Below, piece by piece: positions 14,621 to 20,596 of a stretch of 33,219 nucleotides of DNA. The notes under the pieces are model-generated. The model worked only from the letters and a program-made list of their open reading frames with translations, had not been told where the DNA came from and did no database searches. This DNA is from an uncultured Pseudoxanthomonas sp. (lineage in GTDB: Bacteria > Pseudomonadota > Gammaproteobacteria > Xanthomonadales > Xanthomonadaceae). Where the stretch lies: the NCBI GenBank assembly GCA_937975725.1, contig CALJUL010000035.1, positions 1-33,219 of the forward strand, in the 5' to 3' direction. Every line of letters starts with the position of its first letter. Position 1 is the first letter of the stretch. The position numbers and the translations under genes are program-made.

Positions 14621-15385
14621 ATGGCGGACGTCCGCCCCGATCCCAGCCACACTGGCCACCGCGTCGCGCTGGTCACCGGCGCCGCGCGACGCGTGGGCGC
14701 GGCCATCGCGCGCCGCCTGCATGCCGACGGCCACGACGTGGCGCTGCATTACCGCGCCTCGGCCGCCGAGATGCAGGCGCTGGCGGCGGAACTGGAAGCA
14801 CTGCGCCCGGACAGCGCGTTCGCTCTGCAGGCGGACCTGCGCGAATTCGACCGCTTGCCGGAACTGGTGGCGCGGACGGTGGGCCGCTTCGGCCGGCTCG
14901 ATGCGCTGGTCAACAACGCGTCGGCGTTCTATCCCACGCCGGTCGGCACGGCGACGCCGGCGCAGTGGGACGAGCTGTTCGCCGCCAACGCGCGCGCGCC
15001 GTTCTTCCTGGCCCAGGCCGCGGCGCCGCACCTGCAGGCGGCAGGCGGCGCCATCGTCAACATCGCCGACATCTACGCCGAGCGGCCGCGCGCCGACCTG
15101 GCGATCTACGCCGCGTCGAAGGCCGCGCTGCTGGCGCTGACGCGCGGCCTGGCGGTCGCGCTGGCGCCGGCCGTGCGCGTCAATGCTGTGTCCCCCGGCG
15201 CGATCCTGTGGCCGGACGCGGGCATCGACCCCGCGGTGCAGGCGGCGCTGTTGGCGCGCACCCCGCTGGGGCGGACCGGCGAACCGGACGACATCGCCGC
15301 GACCGTGGCCTGGCTGCTGGACGATGCGGCCGGCTATGTCACCGGGCAGGTGATCCACGTCGATGGCGGGCGCGCACTGGGTTGA
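14621..15385 (+). CDS. Pteridine-reductase-like short-chain dehydrogenase
   Basis: This 254-aa Rossmann-fold oxidoreductase has VALVTGAARRVGAAIARRLH at the N-terminus. The tail of the TGxxxRxG motif (T-G-A-A-R-R-V-G) and the following basic residues are typical of NADPH-dependent pteridine reductases (PTR1/FolM type). The catalytic set is visible as NNASAFYPT, NIADIYAERPRADLAIYAASKAA (D in place of the usual Ser, then Y-x-x-x-K) and VNAVSPGAILWP, as in pteridine reductases. GGAGA lies 5-6 nt before the ATG. The nearby folB-folK genes support a role in reducing dihydrobiopterin, dihydromonapterin or dihydrofolate. A generic SDR role cannot be excluded. It is divergent from the ATP-grasp operon. 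Confidence 0.85.
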   Translation: MADVRPDPSHTGHRVALVTGAARRVGAAIARRLHADGHDVALHYRASAAEMQALAAELEALRPDSAFALQADLREFDRLPELVARTVGRFGRLDALVNNASAFYPTPVGTATPAQWDELFAANARAPFFLAQAAAPHLQAAGGAIVNIADIYAERPRADLAIYAASKAALLALTRGLAVALAPAVRVNAVSPGAILWPDAGIDPAVQAALLARTPLGRTGEPDDIAATVAWLLDDAAGYVTGQVIHVDGGRALG

Positions 15386-15524
15386 GCACGTCGAGCCTTG
15401 CGCGCGATCGGGGTGACGCGCGACCGCATGGGTTGCTCATCGTGACCGGCGCGGACGGCATGGTGCCCATGTTGTCGAAGGGCGATATCGGCGCGGGTAA
15501 CTCCGCGTCGCGCTGCGGGAGCGT

Positions 15525-15550
15525 TGTGGGAGCGACGTCAGTCGCGACAC
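15525..15550 (+). repeat. REP-like hairpin element
   Basis: The head is TGTGGGA (GTGG instead of GTAG), stem GCGAC, loop GTCA, stem GTCGC, tail GACAC. It belongs to the family also seen at 11999, 18865, 19010, 26819 and 26941. Confidence 0.8.
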
Positions 15551-15699
15551 GCGCCGCGGGGTAGGCGATAGGGATGAAGCACATGACCTGCCCCACCATC
15601 CCGATGACTCCGCCATCCCGATGAGGACACGGCACTGCATGCCCGCCGGCCGCTTGCATGTCGGTGGATCCACGACGAGGGCGCATGCCGCATGAAGTC

Positions 15700-15730
15700 G
15701 TCATCCCGGCGCAGGCCGGAACCCGACGGC
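15700..15730 (+). repeat. Palindromic repeat, second family (copy 1)
   Basis: A 31-nt unit beginning GTCATCC has a 5-bp stem CCGGC-GCAG-GCCGG and continues ACCCGACGGC. It aligns over its whole length with 24203-24233, where one stem pair is switched from G-C to C-G. Confidence 0.65.
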
Positions 15731-15931
15731 TTGCCGCTTTGCGGGCGTTGACGGGCCGCGTGAAAAGCAAAAGCACTGCGGCCCGGCCTGCGGCGGGACG
15801 ACGGGCCACGGATACCGCCGAACCGGTTGGACTGGCTGGATAGGTCGGATCGCTGGACCGTTCGGTCGTTCGATCGTTGGAGTCGGATCGACCTGATCGG
15901 CCAGCAACCCGATCAGGCAGCCTGCGCGCGC

Positions 15932-16417
15932 CTACTCGAACGGCACCGACTGCGGCGGCGCGTTGTGTTCGGGATGGTCGCGCCACAGCGCAGCGAGCGT
16001 CCGCCCGCTGCGCGGATCGACCATGCCGGGCGCGATGTCCGCCAGCGGCAGCAGCACGAAGGCGTGTTTCAGCTCCTCGCGCGGCAGGCGCAGATTGCCC
16101 GGCCCCTGCAGCACCAGGTCGTCGTAGAACACGATGTCGATGTCCAGCGTGCGGTCGGAGAAGCGCGGCCCGCTGCGGTCGCGCCCGTGCGCGTCTTCCA
16201 GCGCGTGCAGCCAGTCGTTCAACGCGAGCGGGTCCAGGTCGCTTTCGATCACCGCGGCCGCGTTGAGGAAGTCGGTGCCGTCGAAGCCCACCGAGCGCGT
16301 ACGGTAGACCGGCGACAGCATCAACTCGCCGAAGCGTTCGCGCATCGCCGCCACGGCGGCGCGCAGGTGGCGTTCGGGCTCGACGTTGCTGCCCAGGCTC
16401 AGGTAAGCGGTTCCCAT
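15932..16417 (-). CDS. folK: 2-amino-4-hydroxy-6-hydroxymethyldihydropteridine pyrophosphokinase
   Basis: FolK transfers pyrophosphate from ATP to 6-hydroxymethyl-dihydropterin in folate synthesis. The 161-aa protein shows the family features AYLSLGSNVEPERHLRAA at the start, SPVYRTRSVGF, DFLNAAAVIES, and the signature RFSDRTLDIDIVFYDDLVL carrying the paired catalytic aspartates (D-I-D). LPREELKHAFVLLPLADIAP follows. The start at 16417 lies 4 nt after the folB stop, so folB and folK are coupled in consecutive pathway order. Confidence 0.96.
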   Translation of the reverse strand: MGTAYLSLGSNVEPERHLRAAVAAMRERFGELMLSPVYRTRSVGFDGTDFLNAAAVIESDLDPLALNDWLHALEDAHGRDRSGPRFSDRTLDIDIVFYDDLVLQGPGNLRLPREELKHAFVLLPLADIAPGMVDPRSGRTLAALWRDHPEHNAPPQSVPFE

Positions 16418-16421
16418 GGCG

Positions 16422-16781
16422 TCAGTCCGGGCGGGTGCCGCGCTCGATCAGCACGCCGACGTTGCGCGCGCCGGTGACCGCGCCGGGCTTGCTCAGCTTC
16501 AGCCGCACCCAGACCACGCCGAACTCGTCGCGCACGATCTGCGCGCAGCGCTCGGCCAGGGTCTCCACCAGGCCGAAGTGCGACTCCTCGACGAAGGAGA
16601 TCAACCGCTTCGACACCGCCTTGTAGTCCAGCGTGTGCGCGATGTCGTCGCTGGCCGCGGGCACGCGGTTGTCGAAGGCCATCTCCACGTCCAGCGCCAC
16701 GGTCTGGCGGATCTCCCGCTCCCAGTCGTAGATGCCGATGACGGTCTCGATGCGCAGGTCCTCGATGAAAACGGTGTCCAT
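16422..16781 (-). CDS. folB: Dihydroneopterin aldolase
   Basis: FolB converts dihydroneopterin to 6-hydroxymethyl-dihydropterin and glycolaldehyde, the step before FolK. The 119-aa protein starts MDTVFIEDLRIETVIGIYDWER, with the conserved G-I-Y-D-W-E of the family. It continues with DIAHTLDYKAVSKRL, SHFGLVETLAERCA and WVRLKLSKPGAV. The start at 16781 is chosen over 16844 because the extra N-terminal residues overlap the end of tsaD and are not family-like. It lies 37 nt after the tsaD stop and 4 nt before folK. Confidence 0.96.
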   Translation of the reverse strand: MDTVFIEDLRIETVIGIYDWEREIRQTVALDVEMAFDNRVPAASDDIAHTLDYKAVSKRLISFVEESHFGLVETLAERCAQIVRDEFGVVWVRLKLSKPGAVTGARNVGVLIERGTRPD

Positions 16782-16818
16782 GGGTGAAAGCCGTGATGGG
16801 TGATTCGCAGAGCGAAGG

Positions 16819-17889
16819 CTACGCGGAGTTCCGGCTTTTACCAATCACCGATCCCGGATCGCCCGTCACCGCCGGCAGTTCCGTCATGTCCCAGCGCGCG
16901 GCCACCTTCACTTCCGGCGGCACGCGCTGGCCGGCCTGCAACCGCAGTGCGCCGGCGAAGGCGATCATCGCGCCGTTGTCGGTGCACAGCGCCGGGCGCG
17001 GGAAGCAGGCGCGGCCGCCGCGCCGGGCGGCCATCTCCTGCAGGCGCGCGCGCAGGCGCTTGTTGGCGCCGACGCCGCCGGCGACCACGATGACGTCGCT
17101 GCCGGCCGCGTCCAGCGCGCGCTCGCACTTGATCGCCAGCGTATCGACCACCGCGTCCTCGAAGCCGCGCGCGATGTCGGCGCGGGTCCGTTCCGACTGG
17201 TCGCTGTCGCGCCAGGCCAGCAGCACCTGGGTCTTCAGGCCGCTGAAGCTGAAGTCCAATCCCGGCCGGTCGGTCATCGGCCGGGCGAACCGGTACCGCC
17301 CGGGCGTGCCCTGCTCGGCCAGCGCCGCCAGTTGCGGGCCGCCGGGATAGGGCAGGCCCATCAGCTTGGCGGTCTTGTCGAAGGCTTCGCCGGCGGCGTC
17401 GTCCAGGGTCTCGCCCAGCAGCCGGTAACGGCCGATGGCGTCCACGGCCACCAGTTGGGTATGCCCGCCGGAGACCAGCAGGGCCACGAAGGGGGGCTCG
17501 GGCGGATCGTCTTCCATCAGCGGGGCCAGCAGGTGGCCTTCCATGTGGTGCACGCCCACCGCCGGCACGTCCAGCGCCCAGGCCAGGGAACGGGCCACGC
17601 CGGCCCCGACCAGCAGCGCGCCGACCAGCCCCGGGCCGGCCGTGTAGGCCACCCCGTCCAGGTCGGCGGTGGCCAAGCCGGCCTCGGCCAGGGTCTGGCG
17701 GATCAGCGGCAGCAGCTTGCGCACGTGGTCGCGGCTGGCCAGTTCCGGCACCACGCCGCCGTATTCGGCGTGCAGGGCGATCTGGCTGTAGACGGCGTGG
17801 GCGCGCAGGCCGGCCGCGCCGGGCAGGCCGGTGTCGTAGACGGCCACGCCGGTTTCGTCGCAACTGGTTTCGATGCCGAGGACTCTCAT
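16819..17889 (-). CDS. tsaD: tRNA N6-threonylcarbamoyladenosine transferase TsaD
   Basis: TsaD transfers the threonylcarbamoyl group to A37 of ANN-decoding tRNAs, working with TsaB, TsaC and TsaE. The 356-aa ASKHA-fold protein begins MRVLGIETSCDETGVAVYD. The metal-binding motif HMEGH is at residues 115-119. Further hallmarks are LLVSGGHTQLV, LDDAAGEAFDKTAKLMGL, YPGGPQLAALA, DFSFSGLKT, VVAGGVGANKRLR and CTDNGAMIA. It is divergent from rpsU, an arrangement common in proteobacteria, and is followed by folB. The last ~20 residues lie beyond the conserved domain. Confidence 0.97.
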   Translation of the reverse strand: MRVLGIETSCDETGVAVYDTGLPGAAGLRAHAVYSQIALHAEYGGVVPELASRDHVRKLLPLIRQTLAEAGLATADLDGVAYTAGPGLVGALLVGAGVARSLAWALDVPAVGVHHMEGHLLAPLMEDDPPEPPFVALLVSGGHTQLVAVDAIGRYRLLGETLDDAAGEAFDKTAKLMGLPYPGGPQLAALAEQGTPGRYRFARPMTDRPGLDFSFSGLKTQVLLAWRDSDQSERTRADIARGFEDAVVDTLAIKCERALDAAGSDVIVVAGGVGANKRLRARLQEMAARRGGRACFPRPALCTDNGAMIAFAGALRLQAGQRVPPEVKVAARWDMTELPAVTGDPGSVIGKSRNSA

Positions 17890-17947
17890 GGCCGGGATCT
17901 GGGGCTGTAGGGGCGGGAGGGCAAGCCGGGCCGCTGCCGGGGGTGGG

Positions 17948-17975
17948 TTGCAGCGGCGGCTCCGGCCGCTATAAT
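17948..17975 (+). promoter_or_regulatory. Sigma-70-type promoter of rpsU
   Basis: TTGCAG (17948-17953) and a perfect TATAAT (17970-17975) are separated by 16 bp. The -10 ends 49 nt before the rpsU start. This is the clearest housekeeping promoter in the window, as expected for a ribosomal protein gene. Confidence 0.8.
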
Positions 17976-18024
17976 ACGCGGCTCACCCGGCGTGGCCGGG
18001 CCGCTTACACCATCGAGATCATGT

Positions 18025-18240
18025 ATGCCCAGCGTCAAAGTCCGCGAAAACGAGCCGTTTGAGTTTGCGCTGCGTCGCTTCAAGCGCACCTGCGAAAAGG
18101 CCGGCGTCCTGGCCGAAACCCGCAAGCGCGAGTTCTACGAGAAGCCGACCCAGGAGCGCAAGCGCAAGGCCGCCGCCGCGGTGAAGCGCCAGTTGCGCCG
18201 CAGCTCGCGCGACGTCACCAAGCGCCAGCGCCTGTACTGA
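18025..18240 (+). CDS. rpsU: 30S ribosomal protein S21
   Basis: This 71-aa basic protein of the small ribosomal subunit lies near the mRNA exit. The sequence begins [20 protein letters not shown] and has the family's [10 protein letters not shown] segment and an Arg/Lys-rich C-terminus ([13 protein letters not shown]). The start at 18025 matches the usual S21 N-terminus; an upstream in-frame start at 17992 is rejected. It has a strong promoter at 17948-17975 and its own terminator, so most transcripts should be monocistronic. Confidence 0.98.
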
Positions 18241-18258
18241 GCCGCGTCGCTTCGCGAG

Positions 18259-18290
18259 AAGCCGGCACGCGCGAGCGTCGCCGGCTTTTT
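18259..18290 (+). terminator. Rho-independent terminator of rpsU
   Basis: AAGCCGGC and ACGC pair with GCGT and GCCGGCTT around a GCGA (GNRA) tetraloop, with one bulged C, followed by five T residues. It starts 18 nt after the rpsU stop and separates rpsU from yqeY. Confidence 0.92.
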
Positions 18291-18302
18291 GTGTTTCTGG
18301 GA

Positions 18303-18397
18303 GGCGGGGAATGGAGGGACGCCGGGAACGAAGGTTCCCCCAGCGCCGCGCCTCCTCCCGCATACTTGCAGCCCCCGTTCCCCATTCCCGGTCCCCG
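18303..18397. repeat. Inverted GGGAAT/GGGAAC-type repeats upstream of yqeY
   Basis: A run of GGGGAATGG and CCGGGAACG units at about 18305-18333 faces CCCGTTCCCCATTCCCGG at about 18373-18390, which reads as the same repeat on the other strand. The arms are imperfect. The block fills nearly the whole gap between the rpsU terminator and the yqeY start. Related material occurs at 27909-28059. Confidence 0.6.
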
Positions 18398-18402
18398 CAG
18401 TT

Positions 18403-18849
18403 ATGAGCCTGAAACAGCAACTCACCGACGACATGAAGGCCGCGATGAAGGCCGGCGAGAAGGACCGCCTGGGCGTGATCCGGCTGATCAACGCCGCGAT
18501 CAAGCAGCGGGAAGTCGACGAGCGCATCGAACTGGACGACGCCGCCGTGCTGGCCGTGCTGGAGAAGATGGTCAAGCAGCGCAAGGATTCGGTCAGCCAG
18601 TACGAGGCCGCCGCCCGCGAGGACCTGGCCGCCATCGAGCGCGCCGAAATCGCGGTGATCGACGCCTACCTGCCGGCAAAGCTGGGCGAGGCCGAGATCC
18701 TGGCCGCCATCGAGGCCGCCATCGCCGAGACCGGCGCGTCCGGCCCGGCCGACATGGGCAAGCTGATGGGCGTGCTGAAGCCGCGCCTGGCCGGCCAGGC
18801 CGACATGGGCCAGGTGTCGGCGCTGATCAAGAAGAAGCTCGCCGGCTGA
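18403..18849 (+). CDS. YqeY/GatB-related protein
   Basis: This 148-aa cytosolic protein is of the YqeY family, related to the tail domain of the GatB amidotransferase subunit that contacts tRNA. It begins MSLKQQLTDDMKAAMKAGEKDRLGVIRLI and has YEAAAREDLAAIERAEIAVIDAYLP and GPADMGKLMGVLKPRLAG, all typical. The start at 18403 is chosen on family grounds; the longer frame upstream is translated repeat. No ribosome-binding site is visible before the ATG, where repeat sequence abuts the start. The gene lies between rpsU and dnaG, its usual neighbourhood. The cellular role is not firmly known. Confidence 0.93.
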   Translation: MSLKQQLTDDMKAAMKAGEKDRLGVIRLINAAIKQREVDERIELDDAAVLAVLEKMVKQRKDSVSQYEAAAREDLAAIERAEIAVIDAYLPAKLGEAEILAAIEAAIAETGASGPADMGKLMGVLKPRLAGQADMGQVSALIKKKLAG

Positions 18850-18864
18850 CGCCGCCAAAGCCCC

Positions 18865-18890
18865 TGCAGGAGGGGCTTCAGCCCCGACCG
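18865..18890 (+). repeat. REP-like hairpin element (left member of an inverted pair)
   Basis: Head GCAGGA, stem GGGGC, loop TTCA, stem GCCCC, tail GACCG. The central 20 nt (18868-18887) are repeated exactly, inverted, at 19010-19029. It lies just after the yqeY stop and could slow or stop transcription there. Confidence 0.88.
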
Positions 18891-19009
18891 CACGCCCCAC
18901 CTATCACCTGACCCTCTGGGTGCTCCGACGACGGATGCCCCTGCTCCACTGCGCACGTCGGGATCGCGGACAAACCGCCTGGGGCCCAAGCAGATCGGGA
19001 TGGAGAGCT

Positions 19010-19033
19010 TCGGGGCTGAAGCCCCTCCTACAG
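19010..19033 (-). repeat. REP-like hairpin element (right member of an inverted pair)
   Basis: On the minus strand this reads CTGTAGGA, stem GGGGC, loop TTCA, stem GCCCC, GA. It is an exact 20-bp inverted match to 18868-18887. The pair brackets about 122 bp without a gene, like the doublets formed by other bacterial REP families. Confidence 0.88.
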
Positions 19034-19072
19034 TGCGGCGTGCACGGCCGCCCGGGGCTTCGGCGCCGGCGG

Positions 19073-19078
19073 TAGAAT
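19073..19078 (+). promoter_or_regulatory. -10-like element 7 nt before the GNAT start codon
   Basis: TAGAAT is followed by CCGGGGC and then ATG (19086). With normal spacing, transcription would begin at or next to the A of the start codon, giving a leaderless mRNA. No clear -35 was found, so this is tentative. Confidence 0.4.
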
Positions 19079-19085
19079 CCGGGGC

Positions 19086-19574
19086 ATGCACACGTCCCGC
19101 ATCGCGCTCCGTTCCGCCACGCCGGCGGACATCCCGCTGATCCTCGATCTCATCCGCGGCCTGGCCGAATACGAAAAGCTGGCGCACGAGGCCGTCGCCA
19201 CCCCGGCCCTGCTGGAACAGCACCTGTTCGGCCCGCGGCCGGCGGCCGAGGTGGTCATCGCCGAACTGGACAAGCAGCCCGTCGGCTTCGCCCTGTTCTT
19301 CGTCAGCTTCTCCACCTTCATGGGCCTGCCGGGCCTGTATCTGGAAGACCTGTTCGTGCGCCCGGAACACCGCGGCGCCGGCGTCGGCAAGCGCCTGATG
19401 GCGCACCTGGCGCGGCTGGCGGTGGAGCGCGGCTACGGCCGTTTCGAGTGGTCGGTGCTGGACTGGAACGAACCGGCGATCCGCTTCTACCGCAGCCTCG
19501 GCGCGGTGGGCATGGACGAATGGACGGTGCAGCGCGTGACCGGCGACGCGCTGAAGGCGCTGGCACAGGCGTGA
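19086..19574 (+). CDS. GNAT-family N-acetyltransferase
   Basis: This 162-aa acetyl-CoA-dependent transferase has IALRSATPADIPLILDLIRGLAEYEKL at the N-terminus, a pattern shared with diamine (spermidine/spermine-type) acetyltransferases. LYLEDLFVRPEHRGAGVGKRL carries the R-x-x-G-x-G/A acetyl-CoA loop, and FEWSVLDWNEPAIRFYRSLGA is motif B. The close similarity of these segments to the SAT family suggests an amine or amino-acid substrate, but the acceptor cannot be assigned. There is no Shine-Dalgarno sequence, and the -10-like TAGAAT 7 nt upstream suggests a leaderless transcript. It interrupts the usual yqeY-dnaG neighbourhood. Confidence 0.9.
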   Translation: MHTSRIALRSATPADIPLILDLIRGLAEYEKLAHEAVATPALLEQHLFGPRPAAEVVIAELDKQPVGFALFFVSFSTFMGLPGLYLEDLFVRPEHRGAGVGKRLMAHLARLAVERGYGRFEWSVLDWNEPAIRFYRSLGAVGMDEWTVQRVTGDALKALAQA

Positions 19575-19632
19575 GCGCCACCGCCCGCCCCTCCTAACGC
19601 CGTCCTGACGCCGCGCGGGCGATGCTGGCGCG

Positions 19633-20514
19633 GTGAACGACACGCCGCCCCCGCACGACCTGCGCGCGCGCCTGCGACAGGCCGGCGCGCGCGCTTCGCG
19701 CAGCCTGCCCGCCGCGCTGCTGCGCCGCTTCGTCGAGACCGACCTGATGACGCAGGCCGCCTCGCTGTCGTTCTATGCGCTGCTGTCGCTGGCGCCGCTG
19801 CTGGTCCTGCTGCTGTGGCTGACCGCCTCGCTGTACCCGCCGGCGCAGCAGTCGCTGCTGGACCAGATCGCGCAACTGGCCGGGCCGAGCGCGGGCACCG
19901 TCGCCGAGACGGTGATCCGCAACGCCAGCGACCGCCCCGACATCGGCTCGCTGGCGGGCTGGTGGAGCACGGCGCTGCTGTTCGTCGGCGCCACCGTGGT
20001 GTTCGCGCAGTTGCAGGGCGCGCTCAACCTGATCTTCCGCACCGATGCGCAGCGCCTGAACGGGCTGGCGGCATGGCTGAAGAAACGTGTGTTCTCGCTG
20101 GGCGTAGTGCTGGCCATCGGCTTCCTGCTGGTGGTTTCGATGATCGCCACCACCGCGTTGCAGATCGCGTTCGCGCGGCTGCCCTCACTGCTGCCGGCGA
20201 TCAGCTACGGCATCACCCTGCTGCTGTACGCGCTGGCCTTCGCCTTCTTCTACCACTACCTGCCGGACCGGCGGGTGGCGTGGCGGCAGGCGTTCCTGGG
20301 CGGCGCCATCACCGCGCTACTGTTCGCACTGGGGCGCTACGCCATCGGCCTGTACCTGGCGCAGGCGGCACCGGACAGCGCCTACGGCTCGATGGGCGCG
20401 CTGGTCCTGCTGCTGGTGTGGGTGTATTACGCGAGCGTGGTGTTCTTCATCGGCGCGCTGCTGACGGCGGTGATCGATGAAAGGCGGGGAGGGAGGCGGG
20501 GAGGGAGGGAGTAA
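19633..20514 (+). CDS. YihY/virulence factor BrkB family membrane protein
   Basis: This is a 293-aa inner-membrane protein with about six transmembrane segments. Family features include TQAASLSFYALLSLAPLLVLLLW near the N-terminus, LNLIFRT, FAFFYHYLPDRRVAWRQAFLGGAITALLF and the C-terminal segment YGSMGALVLLLVWVYYASVVFFIGALLTAV. Once misnamed ribonuclease BN, the family's transport or envelope role is unproven. The start is a GTG at 19633. The final residues RRGGRRGGRE are encoded by tandem GGCGGGGAGGGA repeats and by the left arm of the long inverted repeat, which also provides the TAA stop. Its C-terminus has therefore probably been altered by repeat insertion. Confidence 0.9.
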   Translation: MNDTPPPHDLRARLRQAGARASRSLPAALLRRFVETDLMTQAASLSFYALLSLAPLLVLLLWLTASLYPPAQQSLLDQIAQLAGPSAGTVAETVIRNASDRPDIGSLAGWWSTALLFVGATVVFAQLQGALNLIFRTDAQRLNGLAAWLKKRVFSLGVVLAIGFLLVVSMIATTALQIAFARLPSLLPAISYGITLLLYALAFAFFYHYLPDRRVAWRQAFLGGAITALLFALGRYAIGLYLAQAAPDSAYGSMGALVLLLVWVYYASVVFFIGALLTAVIDERRGGRRGGRE

Positions 20515-20596
20515 GGAAGTGAGTAGGTAAGGAGGTAAGGGGGAAGAGTGCTTTACTGACTTCCTCACTTCCTTACCTACTCACTTCCTTACTCCT
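20507..20596. repeat. Long inverted repeat bridging two convergent gene ends
   Basis: The left arm 20510-20533 (starting AGTAAGGAAGTGAGTAGG) and right arm 20570-20593 are exact 24-nt reverse complements. Pairing extends both ways with a few wobbles and one mismatch, to roughly 20507-20542 with 20561-20596, leaving an ~18-nt loop. Each arm is made of GTAAGGAAGTGAG-like short units. The arms contain the TAA stops of both the YihY gene (20512-20514) and the D-lactate dehydrogenase gene (20573-20575). A transcript from either side would form a very stable hairpin, so it may act as a bidirectional terminator. Confidence 0.88.

Larger units (their letters stand above)
15386..15931. other. 546-bp repeat-bearing intergenic region without a credible gene
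   Basis: No reading frame here has conserved content. The region holds one REP-like hairpin (15525-15550) and one copy of a second palindromic repeat (15700-15730). It also has a GATCG-rich stretch at about 15844-15904 in which TCGGATCG and TCGTTCGATCG repeat with variation. Short frames reading VIPAQAG are translations of the repeat. The pteridine reductase gene and folK converge on it. Confidence 0.6.

Noticed and set aside
15658..15843. Short plus-strand frame containing VIPAQAGTRR
   Set aside because: This is the translation of a dispersed palindromic repeat, without conserved protein content or a start signal.
18868..19029. Exact 20-bp inverted repeats considered as terminal inverted repeats of an insertion sequence
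   Set aside because: The 122-bp interior has no transposase frame or target duplication, and each arm is itself a complete REP-like hairpin seen elsewhere.
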